A DNA stretch of 64,000 nucleotides from the NCBI GenBank assembly GCA_009667805.1, contig CM019068.1:6257733-6321732 (forward strand), written 5' to 3'. How positions within the stretch are numbered: position 1 is the first letter of the stretch; each line of letters begins with the position of its first letter. Both the position numbers and the translations under genes were made by a program. The notes beneath the pieces are model-generated. The model made no database searches, was not told where the DNA came from, and saw only the letters and a program-made list of their open reading frames with translations. The stretch comes from Leptobrachium leishanense (Eukaryota; Chordata; Amphibia; Anura; Megophryidae). Shown here piece by piece: positions 52,709-63,741 of the stretch.

Positions 52709-53608
52709 TAGGAATGAGCCGAACACCCCCAAGAGTTCGGTTCGGGCCCGAAGCCGAACTTCCCATTTGTTCGGGACCGAACCTGAACCTGAACTCCCAT
52801 GCAAGTCAATGTGGCTGAAAATTCGGTTTTGTAGAGTGCCCTCCAAGAGGGCATAAATGCTACATATTTGCCATAAAAGGTGTATGGGGGTCCGGGTAGT
52901 GCCCTCGGGGACAGGAAACAAGGACAAAAAGTATAAAAAAAAATGTTTTTAAAGGGACAGTGAGTTTTCCATGAAATAAGGGTTAAAAATAAAAACGATT
53001 CCTTCAAATATCGTGCCTAGGAGGTCCCCATAACCTGCCCGTGAAGTGGCGGATTTCTAGGATGTATAGAAACACTGAAAAACAAAACAAATGACGTTTC
53101 ATATGACGGTAAATGCTTTTCCTTTAATCTATCCATAAACAACTGCTTGGGGCGGCAGCCTGTATGAAAAGACATTTTAGGACGCGCAGAAAAAGTTTAG
53201 TGTTTTTTTGGGCTAAATTATGGTGAAACTTATGCAGGCTTTGGATGAAAGTAACAATAGGTGCTTTAAAATTGGGCTTTTAGCGTCGGCAACAGTGCCG
53301 TCACACCGTAACCCCTCTGAGGATATGAATCTGATACAGGCGTCAATGGCAGTGCACCCAGATATTGTGCCTTTAATGCCAGGCCAGCAAGTATCATCAT
53401 ACAGTATCCCCTCTGTGGTATTGTGGAAGAGTGCAGGGTTGGACCCTGCTGTTCAAAAAATTAAAATGATATAAATCTGGCACAGGCGTCAGTGCAGCCA
53501 AATATTGTGCCTTTCATGGCAGCAAGTGCATTCACACCGTAACCCTTTTGTGGTTTTGTGGAAGAGTTCAGTGCTGGAGGTTTTGTGCATGCAGAAGACA
53601 TAGCCGAT

Positions 53609-56600
53609 CTATTCCGTTACTTTGGCATCAGGGGATTGATAACTGCTGATCCAGGACTGATTCATTTTTATAAATGTCAGCCGGTCTACAGAGTCGGTGG
53701 ACAGACGCACTCTTTTGTCTGTGACAAAACCTCCAGCGGCACTGAACGTCCTTTCGGAAAGCACGCTAGATGAAGGGCAACCTGGTAGCTGCATAGCATA
53801 TTGGCTAAGTTCTGGCCAATGATCCAATCTCAACACCCAGTAAGCCAGTGGATCATCTGCTGGAAAGGTACCCAGGTCTGCCCTTGCCCCTAGGTAGTCC
53901 TGCACCATTTGGTGAAGACGCTGGCAATGGGTGCCTACATTTGACGTCCCTGGGCGTCGAGGACTAAAAAAATTAAAAAATGCATCAGTCAAGCGGCCCT
54001 GGCCTTCACCGCTATTCCTCTGATCACCTGCAGCCTCAGAAGCACGTGTGTCAGCAGTAGCACTTGGTAATCTAACAGTGCCTGGAAAGGTGTTACACAA
54101 GTTTCGCTTTAGAGCGTCCTCAAGTTTTGTCATCCTGTGCTCCCTCTGTGCGGGCAGGATGAGCTCTGCAACTTTCCCCTTGTATTGTGGATCAGGAAGG
54201 GTTGCCAACCAGTAATGATCCCTCTCCTTGATAGCACGAATCCTGGGGTCCTTTAGCAGGCTTTGCATCATTAGGGAGCCCATGCAGCGTAGGTTGGAGG
54301 TGGCATTAGCTGCCGAGTCTTCCTCGTCAATGAGGATGACCGTATCGTGCACTTCCTCCTCCCAGCCACGCACAAGCCCTTCTGTTTCTGGGCACACAAA
54401 ACCCTGCCTTGAGGAATCCCCACCTTCAATGCCCCCACTAGTTAAATAGTCCTCCTCCTCCTCATCCTCCTCCTGTCTGATCTGAGTAGGACCCGCTGGA
54501 ATGCTGTTTGTGGAAAGACTGGGGCCTTGAGAGCTAGGGAAGGCCTCCTCTTCCTCCCGCTGCTCTGCCTCTAGAGCCACATCTATAATTCCCCGCAGAG
54601 TGTGCTCCAGCAGGAACACTAAAGGAATAGTGTCACTGATGCATGCACTGTCCCTGCTCACCATCCTCGTTGCCTCCTCAAATGGTGACAGTACAGTGCA
54701 TGCATCCTTGATCATCAGCCACTGCGGGGGGGGGGGGGGAAACCAAGTTGACCTGAACCTGTCCTTGTGCCATACTCACACAGGTACTCGTTGATGGCCC
54801 TCTGCTGCTTGTGCAGACGCTGCAGCATTGCTAATGTCGAGTTCCACCTGGTGGGCATGTCACAGATCAGACAGTTTGTGGGAAGGTGGAATTCTCTTTG
54901 AATTTCTGCCAGGCGAACGCTTGCTGGGAATTACTGTCTGAAGTGGCTGCAGACTTTTCTGGCCTGGATGAGAAGCTCTGGCAGCCCTGGGTACTTGGTT
55001 AGGAAACGCTGTACCACCAGATTTAGGACGTGTGCTAGGCATGGTACATGCGTCAATTTACCCTTGCGTAGGGCGGAGAGAAGGTTGCTGCCATTATCGC
55101 AGACGATCATTCCCAGCTCAAGCTGGCGTGGTGTTAACCATCTCTGCACCTGCGCCTGCAGAGCAGACAAAATTTCTGACCCAGTGTGGCTCCTGTCCCC
55201 TAAACAAACCAGCTCAAGCACAGTATGGCATCTTTTTGCTTGAGCCATTGCGTACACCCTGTCAGGTGTGGGTTTAACTGCCACTTCGCCAGAGACAGAG
55301 AAGGAGGAGGAGGAGGAAGAGGTGGTGGTGGTGGAGCAGACAGACCTCATACAAGCAGCTTTCTGGAGGCATGGTGGATGAACAAGCTCCAGCACAGAGC
55401 CCTGTCTTGGATCCCTCCCAGCTGCAATCAGAGTTACCCAGTGTGCCGTGAAGGAAATGTAACGACCCTGTCCATGCTTGCTGGACCACGTGTCTAAAGT
55501 GACATGCACCTTGCTGCTGACTGCCTTTCCCAATGACTGGATAACATTGTCTTCCACGTGCTGGTATAGTGCTGGAATGGCCTTGCGTGAAAAGTAATGG
55601 CGTTTTGGAACCTGCCACAGTGGTACAGCGCGTTCAGCAAATTCACAGAAGGGAGCAGAGTCCACCAGCTGGAAAGGCAGCAGCTGCAATGCGAGTAATT
55701 TTGCTAAGCTGGCATTTAGACGCTTTGCTTGGGGATGGTTGGGACTATATTTTTTCTTTCACTGCAGCAGGCAACGTAATCTGACTGCGTAAATCTTCAG
55801 CTACTGGGATGATGTCACATTGTGAGGAAGGACCTGCTGGTACATCCATTACTGTAGCATCATCCCTGTCGGTGGAGGTTGCATGGCAGGACATACAGTG
55901 TGGGTAGAGACAGATGAGGAGGAGGACCTACGCAAAGTTTTGCCCCAACGGGATGTGTGGCACTTGTTCATATGTCGCATCAAGCACGTGGTACCCAAGT
56001 GTCCGGTGTTTATCCCACGCTTCAGCCTCCTCTGACATAGATTACAAATAGCAACGGTGTGGTCTGCTGCACAGTTCTTAAAGAACTCCCAGACAGCAGA
56101 TTTCCTGCATGTGTTCTTTGAGACAACAGCGCTCTGCACCTGAGCAGCTCTGACATGTGATGCCTTGGACTGGCTAGTGCTACGGTTGGTCACAGAGGAT
56201 GTTGTGCCTCATGTTTGCTGTGCCTCCTCCTCCTCCTCCTCACTTGATTCCTCAGTTCGATCTGGCACCCAGGTGGAGTCAGTGACCTCATCATCAGCAA
56301 TGTCATCTTTTTCACCCCTATCTCCTCGTCACTGGAGCCAACTTGGCAGTATGCTGCAGCTGCTGGGGCAACATGAGTGCCAGTTATTTGTGTGTCATCA
56401 CTGGCACCCCCTTCCTCTAGGTTGATTATACTCCCTTCCTCAACCTCAGAGATTGAATCAGAGCACTGTACTTGCTGTGCATCCTCAAGCAGCATGTCAC
56501 TCTTATTGTAGTCAAACAATTCAGCTGACTCCTCCGTGTGTGATAGCGAGGCTACGGCAGGAGTATCTGTGGACATGGAGGCTGCATTAGATGCTTTGGC

Positions 56601-56864
56601 AGCTGAGGTGGACTGTAAAGCACTAGAAGCCTGGCTGGCAGAGGACTCGGAGGATGAGGATGGCCTGGTTAGCCAATCCACCAAGTCCTCTGTATGTTGC
56701 TGCTGCTTAAGATGGCCAGCACCAGTTAGAAAGGACAAACGTGCCCCTGCAGAGGTTACACCACGTCCACCACGACCAGAGACACAGCCTCCCGACACAG
56801 GGACTGCTTGCCCTCTTATCTGTGGCTGGGAGCATCTGCCTGTCCTTTTTGTTCTTTCAGACAT
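53609..56864 (-). pseudogene. hAT transposase pseudogene, copy 2
   Basis: Start at 56864 ([18 protein letters not shown]). The gene is not interrupted by L2, so it is the better template: the acidic region runs on to a BED finger (AICNLCQ, RHMNKCH, about 56055-55960), then [19 protein letters not shown] after a frame change near 55760, the catalytic TLDTWSS (about 55490) and VCDNGSN (about 55110), [13 protein letters not shown], and the 368-codon frame 54715-53609 ending with the hATC domain ([26 protein letters not shown]). Frame breaks lie near 56190, 55760, 54930 and 54730 (a G-run of 14). No functional transposase is made. Confidence 0.92.
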
Positions 56865-57362
56865 GGTGAGTGATATATAGATTAATATATACAGAACTCT
56901 GATTCAACTCTGGTATAAAGATTTAAATAACTCTGGTATAACTCAGTGAGACACACTGATAGCTGGCAGCCAGTGACAAGAGACAGATCACCTTAATTCC
57001 CAAGTGTTTTAAAGAAATTAGTGAGCCCCAAAAAAAATTGCTGGCTGTGTGACGAGACACAGAAGATCACCTTAATTCACAAGTGTTTGAAAGAAATTAG
57101 TGAGCCCCATAATACAGCGTGGTACTTTTTGTATGACGAGGCACAGATCACCTTAATTCCCAAGTGTTTTAAAGAAATTAAAATATAATTAATTAATTAT
57201 AAATATATCAGCAAGGAGTGGCTCCTTGGCCTTGGCTCCTGTGCCCATCCCAAGTGACCATCTTAAGTGGCAGCTTGGAGTTGATTTTCTGGATTTTCGG
57301 GACTGGAAGAAGGAACTGCAAGGCCCATATTTTCCATCGGGTAAATACACGACTATATTATT

Positions 57363-58168
57363 ATGCTTTCTCTCACGCTTCTACTTTTCACTTCTACCTT
57401 TCTCCTTAAATGGAACTCTTGCCCCTCTACCACTGACCCCTACACTATCTGCATCTCTCCCTCCCTCCTCTCGTCCCACATGATGGCCTCACATGAGCTC
57501 CTTTGTTTCCTCAGAACATGGTCTCCCTCTAACTCTCGTGCTGCCAATCACTCCCACAACTCCCATTCCCACCTTCTCTTTCTCACCCTCCTGCTGTTAC
57601 TCTATGCAGGTGACATATCCCCTAACCCTGGCCCCACAACACATCCAATACTTCCCTCTCATCCTATCTCCATCGCACATAAATCTCCTCCCTGCAAGCC
57701 CAGCAACCTCATTCCCATAATCCCTCAGCGCCTGTCCTCTTTCTCCTGCGCCCTCTGGAACGCTCGCTCTGTGTGCAACAAACTCACAGCAATCCATGAC
57801 CTCTTCCTTTCAAACTCCTTCAACCTCTTAGCTTTAACTGAAACCTGGCTAACTCCCTCTGACACGGCCTCCGTTGCTGCTCTCTCACATGGCGGTCTAC
57901 ACTTGAGCTATACCCTCAGACCAGGTGAGAGAAATGGTGGTGGGGTCGGAATCCTGCTCTCTCCCACCTGCACCTACCAGCATCTCCCTCCACCCCCATC
58001 CCTCTCCTTCTCCTCCTTTGAAACACACTGCATCCGCCTGTTCTCTCCCCTGGCTCTCAGGGTGGCAGTCATCTACCGCCCACTGGGACCAACCTCCCAG
58101 TTCTTTGACCACTTTGCCACCTGGCTTTCTCACTTCCTGTCTTCTAATCTTCCATGCCTAATTCTCGG
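57363..58168 (+). pseudogene. L2 N-terminal region: 2A-like peptide and APE endonuclease
   Basis: The frame starts at 57363. A hydrophobic run (LLFLTLLLLLYAG) leads into GDISPNPGP at about 57608-57634, which fits the D-x-x-x-NPGP core of 2A-like ribosome-skipping peptides known from some non-LTR retrotransposons. Then the APE-type endonuclease: ALWNARSVCNK (metal-binding N), LLALTETWLT (catalytic E), GGGVGILLS and VAVIYRPLG. A one-base deletion at about 58168 in the expected LGDFN motif changes the frame, so the enzyme is truncated. Confidence 0.85.
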
Positions 58169-60540
58169 GACTTCAACATTCCCATTGATGATCCTTCTGC
58201 CCCTGCTGCCTCCAAACTTCTTTAACTCACGTCCTCCCTTGGACTCACACAATCCTCCCTCCTCCCTACCCACCGCGATGGTCACGCTATTGACATTGTC
58301 TTTTCCAACCTCTGCTCCATTTCTGAGTTCAACTGTCGCCCTTTCCCCATATCTGACCACCACCTTCTCTCTTTCAACCAATCTGGACTTCCTAAACACC
58401 CTGCTCCCCCACCCCGCACACACACTCGCAGAAATCTAAATGCTGTGGACCCCCATCAATTCTCCAATCTACTTCACCACCTCCCTCACACCTCATCCTT
58501 CACCTGCCCTGATGCTGCCACTAATCACTACAACACTATGCTTATCTCTGCTCTAGACACTCTTGCTCCTCTTCAACTCTGTAAGGCCCCACGCCGCCAG
58601 CTTCAGCCCTGGCACACCCTCCAGACACGCTACCTGCAAAGATGCTCCCGCACTGCAGAGCGTGCCTGGAGGAAATCCCGCTCTGAAGCTGATTTTGTTC
58701 ACTTCAAGTTTATTCTCCGGTCATACACCTCTGCCCTCCACTTGGCCAAACAATCCTTCTTCTCATCTCTTATATCTACGCTGTCCTCTAACCCTAAACG
58801 GCTCTGGTCCACCTTCAACACCCTCCTCCACCCACCCGCACCTCCCCCCTCAGCTGCCTTCAGCGCTCAAGACCTGGCAGATTTCTTCCTTAGTAAAACT
58901 CTAACTATCAGAAGCGACATCCCAACACAAGATAGTTATCTGCCACCTCCACTCCCAGAGGTCCCCTCTGCCACCCTCTGCCACTTCCTCCCAGCCACTG
59001 AGGAGGAAGTCCATTCCTTATTGTCCTCCTCACATCTCACCACGTGCCTGCTCGACCCCATTCCCTCACATCTAATTCCTCCCCTCTCCTCCTCCCTCAC
59101 CCCTGCTCTCACACACATCTTCAACCTATCTCTCTCCACTGGCTCCTTTCCATCCACCTTCAAACACGCGCTAGTTACCCCTTTACTAAAGAAACCATCC
59201 CTAGATCCCAACTCTTCATCCAACTACCGCCCTGTATCCCTGCTTCCCTTCACATCAAAGCTCTTAGAAAAACTAGTCTTCAACCGCCTCTCCCTCTTCC
59301 TGTCCTCCAATTCCCTACTTGACCCCCTGCAATCTGGCTTCCGTCCCCTACACTCAACTGAAACTGCCCTCACCAAAGTCACCAACGACCTCCTAACTGC
59401 TAAAAAACACGGCCACTATTCTATTCTCATCCTGCTTGACCTCTCGGCTGCTTTTGACACTGTTGACCACCCCCTCCTTCTGCAGACCCTCAGCTCTCTT
59501 GGTCTCTGTGACACTGCACTTGCTTGGGTTGACTCCTATTTATCCAACAGGTCCTTCTCTGTGTCCTTTGCTGGTAACTCTTTCTCTTCATTGCCTTTAT
59601 CTGTTGGTGTACCTCAAGGCTCTGTCCTTGGTCCTCTGCTCTTTTCCATCTACACCTCCTCCCTGGGCAAAATCATCAACAGCTTTGGCTTTAATTACCA
59701 CCTCTACGCTGATGACACTCAGATCTACCTCTCTACCCCTGATCTCTCTCCCCCTGTCCTTTCAAAAGTCAGTGACTGTTTATCTGGCATCTCCTCCTGG
59801 ATGGCATCGCACCACCTAAAGATCAACATGTCCAAGACTGAGCTCCTACTTATTCCTCCCTCTAATGCCTCCCCACCTCCTGACTTCTCTATACGGTGGA
59901 GGGTATCACCATCTCCCCATCAAACCAAGTTCGCTGTCTTGGAGTTACACTTGACTCTGCTCTTTCCTTCATCCCCCACATCAAGTCTCTTTCCTCCTCC
60001 TGCCGCTACCAACTGCGTAATATTTCCAGAATTCGGCCATTTCTTACCGCTGTCACCACAAAACAACTCATACACGCCCTGGTAATCTCCCGACTCGACT
60101 ATTGCAATAATCTCTTATCTGGCCTCCCTCTGTCCCACCTCTCCCCCCTACAATCCATCCTGAACGCCTCCGCCAGGCTAATTCACCTCACCCGCCGCTC
60201 TGTCTCTGCCGCTTCCCTCTGCGAGTCCCTTCACTGGCTCCCCATCCACTGCAGAATTAAGTTCAAAATCCTTATCCTTACCTACAAAACCCTCACTAAC
60301 TCAGCTCCCCACTACCTGTCCTCACTAATCACCAATACACCCCAGCCCGCTCCCTAAGGTCAAACAGTGACCTGCGCCTAGCTTCTCCCCGCATCACCTC
60401 TTCCCATGATAGACTGCAGGATTTCTCACGCGCAGCCCCCACTCTCTGGAACGCTCTCCCTCGTACTGTCAGACTTTCCCCTAACTTCTCTTCCTTCAAA
60501 CGCTCCCTTAAAACATTCCTATTTAGGGAAGCCGACCCCC
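58169..60540 (+). pseudogene. L2 reverse transcriptase region, frameshifted
   Basis: After the deletion near 58168 the correct frame resumes ([20 protein letters not shown]) and is open to 60085. It holds the linker, [55 protein letters not shown] and [10 protein letters not shown] second one-base loss at about 59893 and a third at about 60333 break the thumb and C-terminal region, which otherwise ends [14 protein letters not shown] near 60547. Three one-base lesions in 3 kb suggest a recent death. Confidence 0.9.
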
Positions 60541-61118
60541 CAACTCACTGACGCAACCATCAATCACTCTCACCTTACAGTCCTCTCCTCCTGTTTCCAA
60601 CCCCAACCCTCCTAGATTGTGAGTTCCTACGGGAATAGGGCCCTCATCTCCTCCTGTACTGTTTGTCAAATGTTGTTCAATGTATTGTAACCCTGTCTAT
60701 ACTGTGCCTATTGTACAGCGCTGCGGAATATGCTGGCGCTTTATAAATAAAGAATAATAATAATAATAATAATAATAAAAATTAGTGAGCCCCAAAATAC
60801 AGCGTGGTACTTTTTGTATGACGAGACACAGATCACCTTAATTCCCAAGTGTTTTAAAGAAATTAGTGAGCCCCAAAAAGATTTGCTGGCACAGTGACAA
60901 GACCCAGAAAATCACCTCAATTCACAAATGTTTTAAATAAAGTTGTAAACCCCAAAAAAACTTGCTGGCACAGTAACAAGACGCACATCACCTAAATTCC
61001 CTGATATTTGGTAGAAATGAGACCCCCCCAGTAGCGTGGCAGACCGGCAGTAACAACACACACAACTATCTCCTTTAAAATCTCCTCTGAAATGCGTGCA
61101 GAATCGGCGCGTGGAAAC

Positions 61119-61126
61119 GTTATATA
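61119..61126 (-). promoter_or_regulatory. TATA box of hAT copy 2
   Basis: Minus strand CACTATATAACG, counterpart of the TATA at 24052, with the GGGCAAATTTTGCCC palindrome nearby at 61163-61178. Confidence 0.5.
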
Positions 61127-61422
61127 GTGTGCTGCGGGACTTAGCTCTGTGAGCCCATGATTGGGCAAAATTTGCCCAATCAGGACTCGGAGCGCCGGTG
61201 ATTGGCATAGTGTTCAACCAGTCTTGCACCAGACCTGTGGTCAGGTGCAAGACTGTAGCCAATTACGAGCTTCAGGCAGTGGGAAAATGCATTGTGGTCC
61301 ATTGTGGTCGAACATGCGGCGAACACCCGGAAATGTTCGGGGTTCGCGATCCTCCCGAACAGGCTAAGTTCGGGTCGAACCCCGAACCGTCCGAACCCGA
61401 ACAGCTCATCCGTAGTCCTGAT

Positions 61423-61590
61423 CCTGGATCGGAGGTTATAGGATGAGGGAACTGCTGGAGGAAGCAGTCTATTCAGGTAGTGTTGCAGGCGCAGCTTCCC
61501 AGAAAAGCTCTTAAACACCAGGTTGGAAAGGTGAAGGGTGCGTTTAGACTCCAGCGACGGCCAGTTTAGCTCTTTTAACATGTCACAATG
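61423..61590 (-). pseudogene. Non-LTR RT C-terminal fragment, proximal part
   Basis: On the minus strand it reads LKELNWPSLESKRTLHLSNL, VFKSFSGKL and SSYNLRSR, the segment that precedes the APxLWNxLP block in CR1/L2-type LINEs. hAT copy 2 separates it from 52570-52708 with duplication of GTCCTGAT. Confidence 0.75.
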
Positions 61591-61932
61591 GTTCTAAAGT
61601 CTAGGGGCTATTTTACAAAGTTGGTGCTAACTTAACCAGAGCTGTTGTAAACTTAACCAGAGCCATTACAGCCTATGGAGCTGTTAAGTTAAGCACATAC
61701 AGATATTGCATTGCTAATAATCTCATTCTGATCACTACAAACTCCCATAAGTAGGAGATCTCACCATTTTATTATCTGTCTGCAGCACAGTTACTGCATC
61801 TGCCTGTATGCTGATAATGCAGACCCGTGTAAGGCCTGTGTCAGACAAACGCAGTGATCACGTCCGTGTTGCCGCACAGTTTAACGTCCGTCGTAGCATA
61901 GAATCATGAGTAATAGAGAACCACACACTAAG
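61591..61932. repeat. Partial MITE and inverted copy of the 76-bp unit
   Basis: 61604-61690 repeats the left half of the foldback MITE (GTTGGTGCTAACTTAACCAG). 61692-61835 is the complement of the unit tandemly arrayed at 62090-62400 (CTCACCATTTTATTATCTGT, CTGTATGCTGATAATGCAG). GGCCTGTGTCAGACAAACGC at about 61831 resembles the Harbinger-like MITE end of 17228. Confidence 0.7.
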
Positions 61933-62063
61933 GGCCATATTACATAGTTGGTGCTAACTTAACCAGAGCTGTTGTAAGCTTACCAGAGCCATTATAGCCT
62001 ATGGAGCTGTTAAGTTAACAACTGCTCTGGTTAAGTTAGCACCAACATTGTAATACTGCCCTA
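61933..62063. mobile_element. Foldback MITE
   Basis: 131 bp, almost wholly palindromic: GTTGGTGCTAACTTAACCAG on the left, its complement on the right, outer ends GGGCCATATTAC and GTAATACTGCCC, with TAA on both sides. Confidence 0.75.
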
Positions 62064-62089
62064 AATGGGGTCCCTTATCGGGGACAGTG

Positions 62090-62400
62090 TCACACAGGGT
62101 CTGCATTAACAGCATACAGGCAGAAATGGCCTTTGTGTCAGTAACTGTGCTGCAGACAGATAATAAAATGTGAGATCTCCTGCTTACATGGGGTCTGCAT
62201 TATCAGCATACAGGCAGACATTGCCCGCAGACAGATAATAAAATGGTGAGATCTCCTGCTTACACGGGGTCTGCATTATCAGCATACAGGCAAACATTGC
62301 CCGCAGACAGATAATAAAATGGTGAGATATTCTGCTTACACGGGGTCTGCATTATCAGCATACGGGCAAAGGCAGTAAATGTGCTGCAGACAGATAATAA
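62090..62400 (+). repeat. 76-bp tandem array, about four units
   Basis: Units with GGGTCTGCATTATCAGCATA and GCAGACAGATAATAAAATGG; marks at 62191, 62267 and 62343. An inverted copy lies at 61692-61835, so the region can fold back. Confidence 0.9.
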
Positions 62401-62447
62401 AATGGGGATTTGTAGGGATCAGAATGAGATTATTATCAATGCAATAT

Positions 62448-63741
62448 CTGTATGTGCTGCATAATGCATGTGTATGGCAATTACAGCAACACCTTGTATC
62501 TGTATGTGCTACATAATGCCTGTGTATGGCAATTACAGCAACACCTTGTAACTGTATGTGCTGCATAATGCCTGTGTATGGCAATTACAGCAACACCTTG
62601 TATCTGTATGTGTTACATAATGCCTGTGTATGGCAATTGCAGTGACACCTTGTATATGTATGTGTCGCATAATGCCTGTGTGTGGCAATTACAGCGACAC
62701 CTTGTAACTGTATGTGCTGCTTAATGCCTGTGTGTGGCAATTACAGCAACACCTTGTATCTGTATGTGCCGCATAATGCCTGTGTATGGCAATTACAGCA
62801 ACACCTTGTATGTGCCGCATAATGCCTGTGTGTGACAATTACAGCGACACCTTGTAACTGTATGTGCTGCATAATGCCTGTGTGTGGCAATTACAGCAAC
62901 ACTTTGTATCTGTATGTGCCACATAACGCCTGTGTATGCAATTACAGCAACACCTTGTATCTGTATGTGCTGCATAATGCCTGTGTGTGACAATTACAGC
63001 AACACCTTGTAACTGTATGTGCTGCATAATGCCTGTGTATGGCAATTACAGCAACACCTTGTATCTGTATGTGCCGCACAATGCCTGTGTATGGCAATTA
63101 CAGCAACACCTTGTATCTGTATGTGCCACATAACGCCTGTGTATGCAATTACAGCAACACCTTGTATCTGTATGTGCTGCATAATGCCTGTGTGTGACAA
63201 TTACAGCAACACCTTGTAACTGTATGTGCTGCATAATGCCTGTGTATGGCAATTACAGCAACACCTTGTATCTGTATGTGCTGCATAATGCCTGTGTATG
63301 GCAATTGCAGCGACTCCTTGTATCTGTATGTGCCGCATAATGCCTGTGTGTGGCAATTACAGCGACACCTTGTAACTGTATGTGCTGCATAATGCCTGTG
63401 TATGGCAATTACAGCAACACCTTGTATCTGTATGTGCTGCATAATGCCTGTGTATGGCAATTGCAGCGACTCCTTGTATCTGTATGTGCCGCATAATGCC
63501 TGTGTGTGGCAATTACAGCGACACCTTGTAACTGTATGTGCTGCATAATGCCTGTGTATGGCAATTACAGCAACACCTTGTATCTGTATGTGCTGCATAA
63601 TGCCTGTGTATGGCAATTACAGCAACACCTTGTATCTGTATGTGCCACATAACGCCTGTGTATGCAATTACAGCAACACCTTGTATCTGTATGTGCTGCA
63701 TAATGCCTGTGTATGGCAATTACAGCAACACCTTGTATCTG
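62448..63741 (+). repeat. 52-bp minisatellite, about 25 units
   Basis: Unit contains CTGTATGTGCTGCATAATGC, CTGTGTATGGCAATTACAGC and AACACCTTGTAT. Block variants (for example GCGACTCCTTG) recur at about 63311 and 63464, showing multi-unit duplication. Open frames in it are artefacts. Confidence 0.95.

Larger units (their letters stand above)
57181..60778 (+). mobile_element. L2-clade LINE copy 3, nearly full length
   Basis: Inserted in the hAT leader with AAATTA at both sides (57175-57180, 60779-60784). It includes about 180 bp of leader, the endonuclease-RT gene and the tail TACAGCGCTGCGGAATATGC followed by (AAT)n. It is in + orientation, opposite to its host hAT. Confidence 0.9.
52709..61414 (-). 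mobile_element. hAT transposon copy 2, inverted, dead
   Basis: 8706 bp including a 3.6-kb L2. Ends TAGGAATGAGCCGAAC and AACAGCTCATCCGTA; exact 8-bp duplication GTCCTGAT (52701-52708, 61415-61422). It is the same family as 23759-31826, reading in the opposite direction. The leader here has repeats with AATTAGTGAGCCCC and AATTCCCAAGTGTTTTAAAG units (56980-57180, 60780-60990). Confidence 0.95.
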
